Positions 36,635 to 48,112 of a stretch of 64,000 nt of DNA are shown piece after piece. Numbering within the stretch: the stretch's first letter is position 1; each line of letters opens with the position of its first letter. The notes under the pieces were generated by a model. The model was not told the origin of the DNA and did not search any database. It was given only the letters and a program-made list of their open reading frames with translations. Location of the stretch: NCBI GenBank assembly GCA_950097245.1, contig CATNCS010000003.1:1-64000 (forward strand), written 5' to 3'. This stretch comes from an uncultured Oscillospiraceae bacterium. GTDB lineage: Bacteria; Bacillota; Clostridia; Oscillospirales; Oscillospiraceae. The position numbers and the translations under genes are program-made.

Positions 36635-38149
36635 TCATTGCGCAATGAGGGTCTGGCCGTCCATCTCCGCGGGCTTCTCAAGGCCCATCAGGTCCAGCAT
36701 GGTGGGTGCGATGTCGCACAGGCGGCCGTCCCGCAGGGTGACGTTGGCCCCCACGATGCAGAAGGGCACCAGATTGGTGGTGTGGGCGGTGAAGGGGGAG
36801 CCGTCGGTGTCCACCATCCGCTCGGCGTTGCCGTGGTCGGCGGTAATCAGGGACACGCCGCCCATCTTGGAGGTGGCCTCCACCACCTTGCCCACGCACT
36901 CGTCCACCGTGGTCACCGCCTTGCAGGCGGCCTCGTACACGCCGGTGTGGCCTACCATATCGCAGTTGGCAAAGTTGAGGATAATCACGTCGTAGTTCCC
37001 GCTGAGAATGCGCTTGACCGCCTCCTCGGTGACCTCGTAGGCGGACATCTCGGGCTGGAGGTCGTAGGTGGCTACCTTGGGGGAGTTGATGAGGCACCGG
37101 TCCTCCCCGGGGAAAACCCGCTCCACGCCGCCGTTGAAGAAGAAGGTCACATGGGCGTACTTCTCCGTCTCGGCGATACGCAGCTGGGTCAGGCCCAGGT
37201 TGGAGATGTACTCCCCAAAAATATTTTGCAGCTTCTGCCGGGGGTAGGCCACCGTCACATTGGGCATGGTGGCGTCGTACTCGGTGGTGCAGATAAAGTC
37301 CACCGGGACAAAGCCGGTTTTCCGCTCCACCTCGGTGAAGTCCTCGTCCACCAGGCAGCGGGTGATCTCCCGGGCCCGGTCGGGGCGGAAGTTGAAGAAA
37401 ATCACCGAGTCGTTGTCCCGGAGCCGGGCGTCCTTGGCGCACACCACGGGGACCATAAACTCATCGGTGACCCCCGCGTCGTAGGAGGCCTGCACGGCGT
37501 CGGCGGCGTCAGCCACGTAGGGGGCCTGTCCGCAGACAATGGCGTCGTAGGCCTTCTGGAGGCGCTCCCACCGCTTGTCCCGGTCCATGGCGTAGTAGCG
37601 GCCCATGACGGTGGCGATCTGGCCAATACCCATCTGCTGCATCTTGGCCTGGAGCTGCTCCACATAGCTCTTACCCGAGGAGGGTGGCACGTCACGGCCG
37701 TCCAGGAAGCAGTGGACATAGACCTTCTTCAGGCCCTGGTCCTGGGCCATCTTCAGCAGGGCGAACAGGTGGGTGATGTGGCTGTGGACACCGCCGTCGG
37801 ACAGCAGGCCCATCAGGTGCAGGGCACTCCCCCACTCCCGGCAGTTGTCCATGGCCTCCAGGTAGGCGGGGTTTTCAAAAAAGGCCCCGCTCTCAATGTC
37901 CCGGCTGATATGGGGCAGGTCCTGGAAGACCACCCGGCCCGCGCCAATGTTGGTGTGGCCCACCTCGCTGTTGCCCATCTGGCCGTCGGGCAGGCCCACG
38001 TCCAGCCCGGAGGCAGACAGCTTGCTGTGGGGACACTGGGAGAAAAATTTGTCCAGATTGGGGGTGGGGGCGTTGACCACCGCGTTGCCTGCGGAGGGAC
38101 CTTCCACGCCGAACCCATCCATGATAATCAAAGTAGTAGGTGTTTTCAT
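36635..38149 (-). CDS. gpmI: 2,3-bisphosphoglycerate-independent phosphoglycerate mutase
   Basis: LIIMDGFGVEGPSAGNAV; DGQMGNSEVGHTNIGAGRVVFQD; ITADHGNAE. Confidence 0.98.
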   Translation of the reverse strand: MKTPTTLIIMDGFGVEGPSAGNAVVNAPTPNLDKFFSQCPHSKLSASGLDVGLPDGQMGNSEVGHTNIGAGRVVFQDLPHISRDIESGAFFENPAYLEAMDNCREWGSALHLMGLLSDGGVHSHITHLFALLKMAQDQGLKKVYVHCFLDGRDVPPSSGKSYVEQLQAKMQQMGIGQIATVMGRYYAMDRDKRWERLQKAYDAIVCGQAPYVADAADAVQASYDAGVTDEFMVPVVCAKDARLRDNDSVIFFNFRPDRAREITRCLVDEDFTEVERKTGFVPVDFICTTEYDATMPNVTVAYPRQKLQNIFGEYISNLGLTQLRIAETEKYAHVTFFFNGGVERVFPGEDRCLINSPKVATYDLQPEMSAYEVTEEAVKRILSGNYDVIILNFANCDMVGHTGVYEAACKAVTTVDECVGKVVEATSKMGGVSLITADHGNAERMVDTDGSPFTAHTTNLVPFCIVGANVTLRDGRLCDIAPTMLDLMGLEKPAEMDGQTLIAQ

Positions 38150-38193
38150 ACAAAAAACCTTTCCTTTATACGCCGATCCTGCGCTGCCATCCT

Positions 38194-38286
38194 TGTAGGG
38201 GCGGCTATCAGCCGCCCGCAGAGGGCAAACGGGCCCTGTAGGGGCGGCTTTTGGCCGCCCGCGGGCGCATAATATGCTCCCCTACA
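38194..38286. repeat. double palindromic intergenic repeat
   Basis: GTAGGGGCGGCTATCAGCCGCCCGC… GTAGGGGCGGCTTTTGGCCGCCCGC…CCCCTACAG. Confidence 0.85.
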
Positions 38287-38312
38287 GAGAAGGTGCAGCG
38301 GTATCCGGCAAA

Positions 38313-39086
38313 TTACTCCTGATTGGCAGCCTCGATAATCTTGACGAAGTCGGCGGGCTTCAGGGCGGCGCCGCCGATGAGGCCGCCGTCCACGTCGGGC
38401 TGGGCCAGCAGCTCCTGGGCGTTCTTGGCGTTCATGGAGCCGCCGTACTGGATGGTGACGGACCGGGCCACGTGGGCGCCGTACTGCTTGCGGATGACGG
38501 TGCGGATGGCCTGGCAGACCTCGCCGGCCTGCTCGGCGGTGGCGGTCTTGCCGGTGCCGATGGCCCACAGGGGCTCATAGGCGATGACAACATGGCGCAC
38601 CTTCTCGGGGGCCACGTTGGCCAGGGCACACTTCACCTGGTAGGCGATGAGCTCCATGGTGACGCCCAGCTCCCGCTGCTCCAGGCTCTCGCCCACGCAG
38701 ATGATGGGGATCAGGCCGGCCTCGATGGCGGCGTGGACCTTCTTGTTCACGGTGAAGTCGGTCTCGTTGTAGTACTGGCGGCGCTCGGAGTGGCCGATGA
38801 TGACGTACTTGGCCCCCGCCTCCTTGATCATGGCGGCGGTGATCTCGCCGGTGTAGGCGCCGTGGTCCAGCTCGTGGCAGGTCTCGGCGCCGATGGCGAT
38901 GTGGCAGTCCTTGAACAGGCGGACGGCGGACTGGATGTTCACAGCGGGGACACACAGCACCACATTGCACCACTTGCCCTTGGGCATGATGGGCTTGATC
39001 TCCTCGGCAAAAGCCTTGGTCTGAGACAGGGTGTTGTTCATCTTCCAGTTTCCGGCGATGATGGTCTTGCGGTAGCGGCGATTCAT
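38313..39086 (-). CDS. tpiA: triosephosphate isomerase
   Basis: IIAGNWKMNNTL; IGHSERRQYYNETD; AYEPLWAIGTGKTAT. Confidence 0.98.
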   Translation of the reverse strand: MNRRYRKTIIAGNWKMNNTLSQTKAFAEEIKPIMPKGKWCNVVLCVPAVNIQSAVRLFKDCHIAIGAETCHELDHGAYTGEITAAMIKEAGAKYVIIGHSERRQYYNETDFTVNKKVHAAIEAGLIPIICVGESLEQRELGVTMELIAYQVKCALANVAPEKVRHVVIAYEPLWAIGTGKTATAEQAGEVCQAIRTVIRKQYGAHVARSVTIQYGGSMNAKNAQELLAQPDVDGGLIGGAALKPADFVKIIEAANQE

Positions 39087-39124
39087 AATAAATCTCTCCT
39101 ATCGTATATTTTCCGAAACGGCTT

Positions 39125-39207
39125 TTGTAGGGGCCGGCCTCTGTGCCGGCCCGCATTTAAGATAATCACACGGTACGACGGGGCGGCGCGGAGGCCGCCC
39201 CCTACAG
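39125..39207. repeat. palindromic intergenic repeat
   Basis: GTAGGGGCCGGCCTCTGTGCCGGCCC…GGGGCGGCGCGGAGGCCGCCCCCTAC. Confidence 0.85.
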
Positions 39208-39216
39208 GGGGGTCCG

Positions 39217-40497
39217 TCAGGCGTCCAGCAGGCAGGCCACGCCGGGCAGCTCCTTGCCCTCCATAAATTCAAGGGAGGCGCCGCCGCCGGTGGAGATGTG
39301 GCTCATCTTGTCTGCGTAGCCCAGCTGCTGCACTGCGGCCGCAGAGTCGCCGCCGCCGATGATGGTGATGGCGCTGGTCTTGCTGAGGGCCTCGGCCACG
39401 GCCTTGGTGCCCACGGCGAACTTGTCAAACTCAAACACGCCCATGGGGCCGTTCCAGATGACGGTGCCCGCGTCCTTCACGGCCTCGCAGTACAGCTTGA
39501 CCGTCTCGGGGCCGATGTCCAGGCCCTGCCAGCCGTCGGGGATCTCACCGGTCTTGACCACCTTGCTCTCCGCGTCGGGGGCAAACTTGTCGGCGATGAC
39601 GGTGTCCACGGGCAGGAGGAGCTTGACGCCCTTGTCCCTGGCTTTCTGGATCATCTCCAGGGAGTAGTCCTTCCAGTCGGCTTCCAGGAGGGAGTCGCCC
39701 ACCTTGCCGCCTTGGGCGGCGGAGAAGGTGTAGGCCATGCCGCCGCCGATAATGACGGTATCGGCAATTTCGAGGAGGTTGTTGATGACGCCGATCTTGG
39801 AGGACACCTTGGACCCGCCCAGGATGGCCACCAGGGGCCGCTTGGGGTTGGCCAGGGCGCCGCCGATGAAGTCCAGCTCCTTCTGGATCAGGAAGCCGGA
39901 CACGCCGGGCAGATGGGCCGCCACACCGGCGGTGGAGGCGTGGGCGCGGTGGACGGCGCCGAAGGCGTCGGACACATACAGGCCGTCAGAACCGGCCAGG
40001 GCGGCCATCTTTTTGGCCAGCTCGGGGTCGTTCTTGGTCTCGCCCTTCTCAAAGCGGGTGTTCTGGAGCAGCATAATCTCGCCGGGCTTCAGGGCGGCGG
40101 CCTTGGCCTGGGCGTCGGGGCCCACCACGTCGTCGGCCAGAATCACCTTCCTGCCCAGCAGCTCGCCCAGGCGGGCGGCCACCGGCTCCATGCGCAGCTC
40201 GGCCAGGGACTTCTTCCACTTCTCCTCGGTGATGGAGGCCTCGTCCTTGCCCTTCTCCAGCTGCTTTTTCTTATAAGACTCAAAGGTGGCCACCGGCTTG
40301 CCCATGTGAGAGCAGGCGATCACCGCCGCGCCCTGGTCCAGCAGATACTGGATGGTGGGCAGGGCGGCCCGGATGCGCTTGTCATCGGTGATGACGCCGC
40401 TGCCGTCCTTGGCCATGGGGACGTTGAAGTCGCAGCGGAGCAGAACCTTCCTGCCCTTGACATCCACATCCTTGACGGTCTTTTTGTTATAGTTCAT
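39217..40497 (-). CDS. pgk: phosphoglycerate kinase
   Basis: [27 protein letters not shown] start at 40497; [31 protein letters not shown]. Confidence 0.98.
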   Translation of the reverse strand: MNYNKKTVKDVDVKGRKVLLRCDFNVPMAKDGSGVITDDKRIRAALPTIQYLLDQGAAVIACSHMGKPVATFESYKKKQLEKGKDEASITEEKWKKSLAELRMEPVAARLGELLGRKVILADDVVGPDAQAKAAALKPGEIMLLQNTRFEKGETKNDPELAKKMAALAGSDGLYVSDAFGAVHRAHASTAGVAAHLPGVSGFLIQKELDFIGGALANPKRPLVAILGGSKVSSKIGVINNLLEIADTVIIGGGMAYTFSAAQGGKVGDSLLEADWKDYSLEMIQKARDKGVKLLLPVDTVIADKFAPDAESKVVKTGEIPDGWQGLDIGPETVKLYCEAVKDAGTVIWNGPMGVFEFDKFAVGTKAVAEALSKTSAITIIGGGDSAAAVQQLGYADKMSHISTGGGASLEFMEGKELPGVACLLDA

Positions 40498-40501
40498 TTT
40501 C

Positions 40502-41026
40502 TTAACTCCTTTCATTTCGTAAAGGTGAAAATGGGCTTTCCCGCTCTTGGGCCATCTCCCCCACTCCGGACAGCTCTGGAAATCCCTGCTGGCGCAGCGC
40601 CTCATAGGTGAGGACCGCCACCGAGTTGGCCAGGTTCAGGCTCCGGGCGTCGGGCCGCATGGGAATTCGGACGCACCGCTCCTGCCAGCGTATCCGCAGG
40701 TCCTCGGGCAGCCCGGCGGTCTCCTTCCCGAACATCAGCCAGCAGCCCTCCCGATACTGTGCCCGGGTGTAGTCCCGGGGAGCCTTGGTGGTAGCCAGCC
40801 ACAGATCCGGCCTGGGGTTGACGTCAAAGAAGTGGCCCAGACTGTCATAGACATGCAGATCGACCATATGCCAGTAGTCCAGCCCCGCCCGGCGCACGGC
40901 CTTCTCGCTGATGTCAAAGCCCAGGGGCTTCACCAGATGGAGCCGGCTGCGGGTGGCGGCACAGGTGCGGGCAATGTTGCCGGTATTCTGGGGAATCTCC
41001 GGCTCGACCAGTACAATGTTCAGCAC
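40502..41026 (-). CDS. trmL: tRNA (cytidine(34)-2'-O)-methyltransferase, SPOUT family
   Basis: [71 protein letters not shown]. Confidence 0.95.
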   Translation of the reverse strand: MLNIVLVEPEIPQNTGNIARTCAATRSRLHLVKPLGFDISEKAVRRAGLDYWHMVDLHVYDSLGHFFDVNPRPDLWLATTKAPRDYTRAQYREGCWLMFGKETAGLPEDLRIRWQERCVRIPMRPDARSLNLANSVAVLTYEALRQQGFPELSGVGEMAQERESPFSPLRNERS

Positions 41027-41392
41027 ATGGGCCCCTCCTTGCTCTTGCGGGTTTTATTGTAGTCCAAATCAAGGAAAATTTCAACTGTAAAATGGTCGAA
41101 ATATTGCAGAAACTTCACAAAAATATTGAAATATCTACGATTCGGTTTATTTTTTGTGCGTTTTTTAGATTTGTAACTTTTTTCCCCTCTTTTTTTGGGC
41201 AAAGTGCCGAAGCGAACCGGTCCAAACCGGCGGAAAAACTGCGTCCCGCCCCTTCCCACACCCCGCAATCTTTCGGAGAGTAGAAAAATTATACAAAAAA
41301 CATTCCTCTTTCTGGAAAACGCTACCCTTTCCCCCTTTTTCATGCTATAATAGCCCTGCCAATTCATCCATAACGACTGGGAGGTCTTTCTT

Positions 41393-42652
41393 ATGTCTCA
41401 TACTGTTGAAATTCTGTCCGTCGGCACCGAGCTGCTGCTGGGCAACATCGCCAACACCGATGCCCAGATGCTCTCCCAGGGGCTGAGCGAGCTGGGCTTG
41501 AACGTCTTCTGGCACACCGTGGTGGGGGACAACCTCCAGCGGGCCGAGGAGGCGGTGGCCCTGGCTAAAAAGCGGGCGGACATCATCATCACCACCGGCG
41601 GCCTGGGCCCCACCTGTGACGACCTGACCAAAAACGTGCTGGCCGAGGCCTTTGGCAAAAAGCTGGTCTTTGATGAGGGGTCGGCGGAGCGCATCCGCTC
41701 CTATTTTCAGCGCACCGGCCGGCCTATGACGGATAACAACCTTCAGCAGGCTATGCTCCCCGAGGGCTGCACCATCCTGGAAAACGACTGGGGCACCGCC
41801 CCCGGCTGCGCCTTCGAGTCGGAGGGGGTCCACGTCATCATGCTCCCCGGCCCCCCCAGCGAGTGCCGGCCCATGTTCCAGTACCGGGCCAGGCCCTACC
41901 TGCTGTCCCTGTCCGAGGGGGTCATCGCCTCCCACACCATCAAGCTCTTCGGCATCGGGGAGTCCTCCATGGAGGCCCAGCTGAGGGACCAGATGAACGC
42001 CATGTCCAACCCCACCCTGGCCCCCTACGCCAAGGAGGGGGAGTGCGAGCTGCGGGTCACCGCCAAGGCGTCCACCGACCAGGAGGCCCAGGCCCTGCTG
42101 AAGCCCACCGTGGAGCAGGTAAAAAAGCTGTTCCGTGACAAGGTCTACGGGGTGGACGTGCCCTCTCTGGAGCACGTGGTCATTGAAACGCTGAAGACCA
42201 AGGGGCTCACTTTGGGGGTGGCCGAGAGCTGCACCGGCGGCCTGATTGCCAAGCGGCTCACCGACGTCCCCGGGGCCTCCCACGCCTTTAAGGGTGGCAT
42301 CGTCTCCTACACCAACGAGGTCAAGGAGCGCGTCCTGGGGGTGCCCCCCCACATGCTGGAGCGGTACGGCGCGGTATCCGAAGAGGTGGCCGCCGCCATG
42401 GCCGAGGGGGTGCGGCGGGTGCTGGACTGCGACATCGCCCTGTCCTCCACCGGCGTGGCCGGGCCGGACCGGGACGACCGGGACAACGAGGTGGGCACCA
42501 TGTTTGTGGCCATCGCCACCCCCATGGGCACCCATGTCCGGGCCCTTCACCTGGGCAACCGCCCCATGCGGGAGCGGCTGCGCACCCAGACCGCCAGCCA
42601 CGCCTTCGACCTGGCCCGGCGGTATCTGTCCGGGCTGGAATATGAACATTAG
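41393..42652 (+). CDS. cinA: CinA-family competence/damage-inducible protein
   Basis: VEILSVGTELLLGNIANTDAQ; TTGGLGPTCDDLTK; VAESCTGGLIAKRLTDVPGAS. Confidence 0.96.
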   Translation: MSHTVEILSVGTELLLGNIANTDAQMLSQGLSELGLNVFWHTVVGDNLQRAEEAVALAKKRADIIITTGGLGPTCDDLTKNVLAEAFGKKLVFDEGSAERIRSYFQRTGRPMTDNNLQQAMLPEGCTILENDWGTAPGCAFESEGVHVIMLPGPPSECRPMFQYRARPYLLSLSEGVIASHTIKLFGIGESSMEAQLRDQMNAMSNPTLAPYAKEGECELRVTAKASTDQEAQALLKPTVEQVKKLFRDKVYGVDVPSLEHVVIETLKTKGLTLGVAESCTGGLIAKRLTDVPGASHAFKGGIVSYTNEVKERVLGVPPHMLERYGAVSEEVAAAMAEGVRRVLDCDIALSSTGVAGPDRDDRDNEVGTMFVAIATPMGTHVRALHLGNRPMRERLRTQTASHAFDLARRYLSGLEYEH

Positions 42653-42665
42653 GAGGTAGATCAAT

Positions 42666-44063
42666 TTGACCGCACGGGCAAAGGGGGCCGGCCGCTCGGT
42701 GGATATGACCCAGGGCAGCGTGGTGGGCCATCTGGTCCGGTTCGCCGTTCCGCTGCTGCTGGGCAACCTGTTTCAGCAGCTGTACAACACCGTGGACCTG
42801 TGGGTGGTGGGCAAGTTCGTCAGCAACGAGGCCTACTCCGCCGTGGGCACCGTCACCCCCATTATCATCATGCTCATCGGCTTCTTCATGGGGCTGGCCA
42901 GCGGCGCCGGGGTGGTCATCTCCCAGTACTACGGGGCCAAAAAGTATGACCAGGTACGGCGGACGGTCCACACCTCCATTGTCATGACTCTGATATTGGG
43001 GGTTATACTGTCTATCGCCGGAATTCTTATCATCCCCTTCATGCTCCAGCTGATGAAAACCGCCCCTGAGGCGGTCCCCGAGGCCACCACCTACCTGACT
43101 ATCTACTTCGCCGGCGCTCTGGGCCTGCTGCTGTACAACATGGGCTCCGGCATCCTCCGGGCGGTGGGGGACTCCAGGCGGCCCTTCTATTTTCTGGTGG
43201 TATCCGCTCTGCTGAACATCGCCCTGGATCTGCTCTTTGTCATCGGCCTCCATATGAAGGTGGAGGGCGTGGCCTTTGCCACCATTCTCTCTCAGGGCGT
43301 GTCGGCGGCGCTGACTCTGGCGGTGCTGGCCCGGAGCGGGGAGGACTGCATCCGCCTGCGTCTGCGGGACCTGAAAATTGATCCCCACATTTTGCGGCAG
43401 ATTGTCCGAATCGGCATCCCCTCCGCTCTCCAGATGGCCATCACCTCCTTCTCCAACGTCTTCGTCCAGTCCTACATCAATTCCTTTGGCCTGGACTGCA
43501 TGTCCGGCTGGACCACCTACAGCAAAATCGACCAGTTCATGATCCTCCCCGTCCAGTCCCTGGGGCTGGCCGCCACCACCTTTGTGGGGCAGAATCTGGG
43601 CACAAGTCAGGTGGATCGGGCCAAGCAGGGAACCCGCGCCGCGTTTTTCCTGTCTGTTGGAATTACAGTGGTCCTCTCCTCTGTGGCAATCGCAATTGCC
43701 CCTCCCCTGGTGGCCTTCTTCAACGACAAGCCGGAGGTCGTGACCTACGGCACCCTCTTCCTGCGGCACATGTGTCCCTGCTACGTGCTGATCTGCGTCA
43801 ATCAGGTCTACTCCGGCTCCCTCCGCGGGGCGGGCATCAGCCAGCCGCCCACCTATATCATGCTGGCCTCCTTTGTGGTATTCCGTCAGATTTATCTGTT
43901 CATCATGGCCAATTATATCTCCAACACCATTCTGCCCATCGCAATGGGCTATCCCGCCGGCTGGCTGGTATGCAGCGTTCTGACGCTGATCTACTACAGC
44001 CGCGTGGACCTGGCCGGCAAGCGGGTGGTGGACGACCCCACCTCCATGCCGGAAAAAACGTAA
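42666..44063 (+). CDS. MATE family efflux transporter
   Basis: VRFAVPLLLGNLFQQLYNTVDLWVVGKFVSNEAYSAVG; TTG start. Confidence 0.93.
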   Translation: MTARAKGAGRSVDMTQGSVVGHLVRFAVPLLLGNLFQQLYNTVDLWVVGKFVSNEAYSAVGTVTPIIIMLIGFFMGLASGAGVVISQYYGAKKYDQVRRTVHTSIVMTLILGVILSIAGILIIPFMLQLMKTAPEAVPEATTYLTIYFAGALGLLLYNMGSGILRAVGDSRRPFYFLVVSALLNIALDLLFVIGLHMKVEGVAFATILSQGVSAALTLAVLARSGEDCIRLRLRDLKIDPHILRQIVRIGIPSALQMAITSFSNVFVQSYINSFGLDCMSGWTTYSKIDQFMILPVQSLGLAATTFVGQNLGTSQVDRAKQGTRAAFFLSVGITVVLSSVAIAIAPPLVAFFNDKPEVVTYGTLFLRHMCPCYVLICVNQVYSGSLRGAGISQPPTYIMLASFVVFRQIYLFIMANYISNTILPIAMGYPAGWLVCSVLTLIYYSRVDLAGKRVVDDPTSMPEKT

Positions 44064-44117
44064 AAACGGCAGAACTGCCTGCGTTTTTGCGGAAAAGGAA
44101 CCAAACAACGGCAAATG

Positions 44118-44149
44118 AAAACCGCCGAAGCAGCTGCTTCGGCGGTTTT
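44118..44149. terminator. rho-independent terminator
   Basis: AAAACCGCCGAAGCAGCTGCTTCGGCGGTTTT. Confidence 0.8.
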
Positions 44150-44154
44150 GGTTC

Positions 44155-44337
44155 TTAATAGAACTTCTTACGGTTCTTGCGGGCGGCCTCAGACTTCTTG
44201 CGGCGCTTGACGCTGGGGCTCTCGTAGTGCTCACGCTTGCGGACCTCGGCCAGCACTCCGGACTTGGCGCAGCTGCGCTTGAAGCGCTTCAGAGCGCTCT
44301 CCAGAGACTCGTTCTCTCTCACACGGACTTCCGACAT
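44155..44337 (-). CDS. rpsU: 30S ribosomal protein S21
   Basis: [54 protein letters not shown]. Confidence 0.97.
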   Translation of the reverse strand: MSEVRVRENESLESALKRFKRSCAKSGVLAEVRKREHYESPSVKRRKKSEAARKNRKKFY

Positions 44338-44469
44338 TTATATTTCCCTCCCTCCGCGCGCGGCGGGGGTCTCCCGCTCACGTAGGGCCATATTTATGGC
44401 TTTAACATTGTCATTATATTGCTTTCCACCGCAAATGTCAAGAGCGGATTTGTAAACAGCCTGTGAACG

Positions 44470-46971
44470 TTACTGGGGCTTGAAAATCAGGCTGACCAGC
44501 TTGCCCTTGACCACGATGGACTTGACCAGGGTCATCCCCTCGGCCAGCCTGGCGATCTTGGGCTCGGCCAGGGCGGCGGCCACCACCTCCTCGTCGGAGG
44601 CGTTGGCGTCCACCACGATGTTGGCCTTCACCTTGCCGCCCACCTGGACGGCCATCTTGGCGGTGGCGGCCACGGTCTTGCTCTCGTCGTACTCGGGCCA
44701 GCGCTGGAGGCACACCTGCCCGCCGTAGCCGTTCATCTCCCACAGCTCCTCGCACAGGTGGGGCGCGAAGGGGGACAGCATGAGCAGCAGGGCCCTGTAG
44801 TCGCCCCTGGTGGCCCCCTTGGCGTAGAAGTCGTTGACCAGGGACATGAGGGCGGCGATGGCGGTGTTGAACTTCATGGCCTCGATGTCGCCGGACACCT
44901 TTTTGATGGCCTTGTGGATGGCGCTCTCGTTGTCGGCGGAGTAGCCCTCGCCCTCCTTCAGCTTCTCGTTCAGGTTCCACACCCGGTCCAGGAACTTCTT
45001 GCAGCCCCGGACCGACTCGTCGGACCAGGTGGCGGTCTTCTCAAAGTCGCCGATGAACATGATATACAGCCGCATGGTGTCCGCGCCGTAGTCCCGGATC
45101 ACGTCGTCGGGGTTGACCACGTTGCCCAGGGACTTGGACATCTTCACAGAGGGCCGCAGGGCCTGGGAACCGTACTTGTCCATGAGGGCCTGCTTCTCCG
45201 CCTCGGTCTCCACATTGCCCACGTAGTGGGGGTTCTTGCCCAGGATCATGCCGTGGCTGGTGCGCTTGGCGTAGGGCTCGGCGTGGGGAATCACTCCGAT
45301 GTCGTGGAGGAAGTTGTTCCAGAAGCGGGAGTAGAGCAGGTGGAGGGTGGTGTGCTCCATGCCGCCGTTGTACCAGTCCACCTGGCCCCAGTAGTCCAGC
45401 GCCTCCTTGGAGGCCAGGGCCTTGTCGTTGTCCGGGTCCATATACCGCAGGAAGTACCAGCTGGAGCCCGCCCACTGGGGCATGGTGTCGGTCTCCCGGC
45501 GTGCGGGGCCGCCGCAGCAGGGACAGGTAGTGTTTACCCAGTCGGTCATCTGCGCGAGGGGGGACTCGCCGTTGTCGGTGGGCTCGTAGGACTCCACCTC
45601 GGGGAGGAGCAGGGGCAGCTGGTCCTCGGGCAGGGGCACCCAGCCGCACTTGTCGCACCACACCATGGGGATGGGCTCGCCCCAGTACCGCTGGCGGGAG
45701 AAGACCCAGTCCCGGAGCTTGTAGTTCACCTGCTCGCGGCCGATGCCCTTCTCCTCCAGCCATTTGGTGATGACGGGGATGGCATCCTTAACAGTCAGCC
45801 CGTTCAGGAAGTCGGAGTTGACCATGATGCCGGTGTCGTCCTTGGCGGTAAACGCCTCCTTCTGCACGTCCTCGCCGCCGGAGACCACCTCAATGATCTC
45901 CAGGCCGAACTTTTTGGCGAAGGCCCAGTCGCGGGTGTCGTGGGCCGGGACGGCCATGATGGCTCCAGTACCGTAGGAGGCCAGGACATAGTCAGAGATG
46001 AAGATGGGGATTTCTCTCCCGTTCACGGGATTGATGGCGTTAACGCCCTTGAGCATAACGCCCGTCTTCTCCTTGTCGGCGGCCAGCTCGGTGCGCTCAA
46101 AGTCGGATTTGCGCCCGGCCTCCTCCACGTAGGCGGCCACCTCGTCCCAGTTGGACAGCTTGTCCTTCCACTCCTTCACAAAGCGGTGCTCCGGAGAGAT
46201 GACCATATAAGTCGCGCCGAAGAGGGTGTCGGGCCGAGTGGTAAAGACCACAATGTCGTCCCCGGTGGTGGACTTGAAGGTGACCTCCGCGCCGGTGGAC
46301 CGGCCGATCCAGTTGCGCTGCTGGGTCTTCACCCGGTCGATAAAGTCCACGGTGTCCAGCCCGTCGATGAGCTTCTGAGCGTAGGCGGTGATCTTCAGCA
46401 TCCACTGGCTCTTCTCCTTGCGGACCACGGGAGCGCCGCACCGCTCGCACACGCCCTCGACAACCTCCTCGTTGGCCAGGACGCACTTGCAGGAGGTACA
46501 CCAGTTGACGGGCATGGTGGTCTTGTAGGCCAGGCCGTGCTTATACAGCTGGAGGAAAATCCACTGGGTCCACTTGTAGTAGTTGGGGTCGGTGGTGTCC
46601 ACGCACCGGTCCCAGTCGAAGGAGTAGCCCAGCATGTGGAGCTGGCGGGTGAAGTTTTCGATGTTCTGCCTGGTGACGATGGCGGGGTGGATGTGGTTCT
46701 TGATGGCGAAGTTCTCGGTGGGCAGGCCGAAGGCGTCGTAGCCGATGGGCAGCAGGACGTTGTAGCCGTCCATCCGCTTCTTCCGGGCAATGACGTCCAT
46801 GGCGGTGTAGGGCCGGGGGTGTCCCACGTGGAGGCCCGCCCCGGAGGGGTAGGGGAACTCCACCAGGCCGTAGAACTTGGGCCGGGGGTCGCCGTTCTTG
46901 CAGGCGAAGGTCTTCTCGTCCTTCCACCTGGTCTGCCACTTCTTCTCAATGGCGGTAAAATCGTACTTCAA
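44470..46971 (-). CDS. leuS: leucine--tRNA ligase
   Basis: TTG start at 46971 ([16 protein letters not shown]) ; [21 protein letters not shown]-type motif; [20 protein letters not shown]. Confidence 0.97.
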   Translation of the reverse strand: MKYDFTAIEKKWQTRWKDEKTFACKNGDPRPKFYGLVEFPYPSGAGLHVGHPRPYTAMDVIARKKRMDGYNVLLPIGYDAFGLPTENFAIKNHIHPAIVTRQNIENFTRQLHMLGYSFDWDRCVDTTDPNYYKWTQWIFLQLYKHGLAYKTTMPVNWCTSCKCVLANEEVVEGVCERCGAPVVRKEKSQWMLKITAYAQKLIDGLDTVDFIDRVKTQQRNWIGRSTGAEVTFKSTTGDDIVVFTTRPDTLFGATYMVISPEHRFVKEWKDKLSNWDEVAAYVEEAGRKSDFERTELAADKEKTGVMLKGVNAINPVNGREIPIFISDYVLASYGTGAIMAVPAHDTRDWAFAKKFGLEIIEVVSGGEDVQKEAFTAKDDTGIMVNSDFLNGLTVKDAIPVITKWLEEKGIGREQVNYKLRDWVFSRQRYWGEPIPMVWCDKCGWVPLPEDQLPLLLPEVESYEPTDNGESPLAQMTDWVNTTCPCCGGPARRETDTMPQWAGSSWYFLRYMDPDNDKALASKEALDYWGQVDWYNGGMEHTTLHLLYSRFWNNFLHDIGVIPHAEPYAKRTSHGMILGKNPHYVGNVETEAEKQALMDKYGSQALRPSVKMSKSLGNVVNPDDVIRDYGADTMRLYIMFIGDFEKTATWSDESVRGCKKFLDRVWNLNEKLKEGEGYSADNESAIHKAIKKVSGDIEAMKFNTAIAALMSLVNDFYAKGATRGDYRALLLMLSPFAPHLCEELWEMNGYGGQVCLQRWPEYDESKTVAATAKMAVQVGGKVKANIVVDANASDEEVVAAALAEPKIARLAEGMTLVKSIVVKGKLVSLIFKPQ

Positions 46972-47090
46972 TGCAAACACTCTCCTGTATCGTTTGGCCC
47001 TAGGGCCGGATCGACAGTAATTCCATGCTATTATAGCGGAATGGGACCACAATTGCAAGAGGTGATTCGGTCCCTTTTCACCTTTTGCGG

Positions 47091-47624
47091 TTAAATAAAC
47101 ATAAACACAAGCAAATCCCAGTACATATGCAAAGCAACCGGCACCAATATACTTCTGCTTTTGATAAACGCGCGGCTGAAAATAACGCTCAGCGCCATAA
47201 TCTCCAAACATTGCAGGCTAGTGAAACGATGGACAAAAACTCCTGTGCAAATCCATACCGGAAAATGGATCGCCAGAAACATCACCGCGTTCCAAAAAAT
47301 AGAAAACCATTGCCTATTGTTACAGATCATCGCATTGAGCAGCCAGCCGCGGAATACCATTTCCTCCGTGATCCCAACAAACAAAACGATGATAATTTTA
47401 TCCAGTCCAAATTCTCCGGTTATCTCCACCCCGCCGTTTTTTAATATGGAGCCCATCAATACATAAATCGTAAAAGCAACGAAAACCGGCAGGTATCTCA
47501 GCCAGCTAACCTTTGTCAAAAACATCTCCCTTAAAGAAATCGCGACATCTGATTTGAAATGCTGGGTCAGCAAAATCGCGGGGAGCGTCCACACCAGGTT
47601 TTTAACAACGCAAGGTTTTATCAT
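47091..47624 (-). CDS. CPBP-family intramembrane metalloprotease-like
   Basis: [16 protein letters not shown] (EExxxR), [20 protein letters not shown]. Confidence 0.85.
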   Translation of the reverse strand: MIKPCVVKNLVWTLPAILLTQHFKSDVAISLREMFLTKVSWLRYLPVFVAFTIYVLMGSILKNGGVEITGEFGLDKIIIVLFVGITEEMVFRGWLLNAMICNNRQWFSIFWNAVMFLAIHFPVWICTGVFVHRFTSLQCLEIMALSVIFSRAFIKSRSILVPVALHMYWDLLVFMFI

Positions 47625-47794
47625 CTGCGCCGCCTATTTCTCTTTTATAATAGTATCAACCAACGATTTTCCCCAAAACTCCCACACAGTCCATATGCTG
47701 TAAAAAGCGATGAGATACACCGCTAGTACAAACAATTTACGCATATTACCCCTCATTCCAGCACCCCCCCACAATCAACACTAAGGTCAAAAAC

Positions 47795-47815
47795 AGCCGG
47801 CCCGTCGGGCCGGCT
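47795..47815. terminator. terminator-like hairpin
   Basis: AGCCGGCCCGTCGGGCCGGCT. Confidence 0.6.
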
Positions 47816-47820
47816 GCGTG

Positions 47821-48072
47821 CTACAGATTCATCTTTGGAATAGGGAACGCAATGGTTCCGCCCACCTCGTCGGCCCACTCCAGCAGGGTATTGACGCCGG
47901 TTCGGACCTCGGAGAGGCCCTCCTTGACTTCACACAGCTCCTCTTCCACACGGTCCAGCCGCTGGTCAATGCCATCCAGCCGCTGGTCAATGCCATCCAA
48001 CCGCTGATAGATAGGTACCAGCTTCTGATCCAGCAGTCCTTCAATCGCTTTTAATAATTCCTGATCCGTCAC
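47821..48072 (-). CDS. coiled-coil hypothetical protein with 7-aa tandem repeat
   Basis: QRLDGIDQRLDGIDQRLDRVEEEL; 21-nt DNA repeats. Confidence 0.6.
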   Translation of the reverse strand: MTDQELLKAIEGLLDQKLVPIYQRLDGIDQRLDGIDQRLDRVEEELCEVKEGLSEVRTGVNTLLEWADEVGGTIAFPIPKMNL

Positions 48073-48112
48073 AATTTATCCCCCTTTTCATCCTTCTATT
48101 TATATTTACCCA

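Noticed and set aside
41020-41367. 115-aa minus ORF upstream of trmL
   Set aside because: Lys/Phe/Arg-rich translation of AT-rich intergenic DNA, no motif; not supported as a gene.
42321-44234. 637-aa minus ORF opposite cinA/MATE
   Set aside because: Spans two confident genes antisense; low-complexity composition.
46972-47090. T-box leader upstream of leuS
   Set aside because: No specifier/T-box consensus (e.g. AGGGTGGNACCGCG) visible.
44758-47094. 778-aa plus-strand ORF opposite leuS
   Set aside because: Antisense artefact of strong GC3 bias; leuS is unequivocal.
47085-47444. 119-aa plus ORF opposite CPBP gene
   Set aside because: Antisense to a motif-bearing CPBP protease-like gene.
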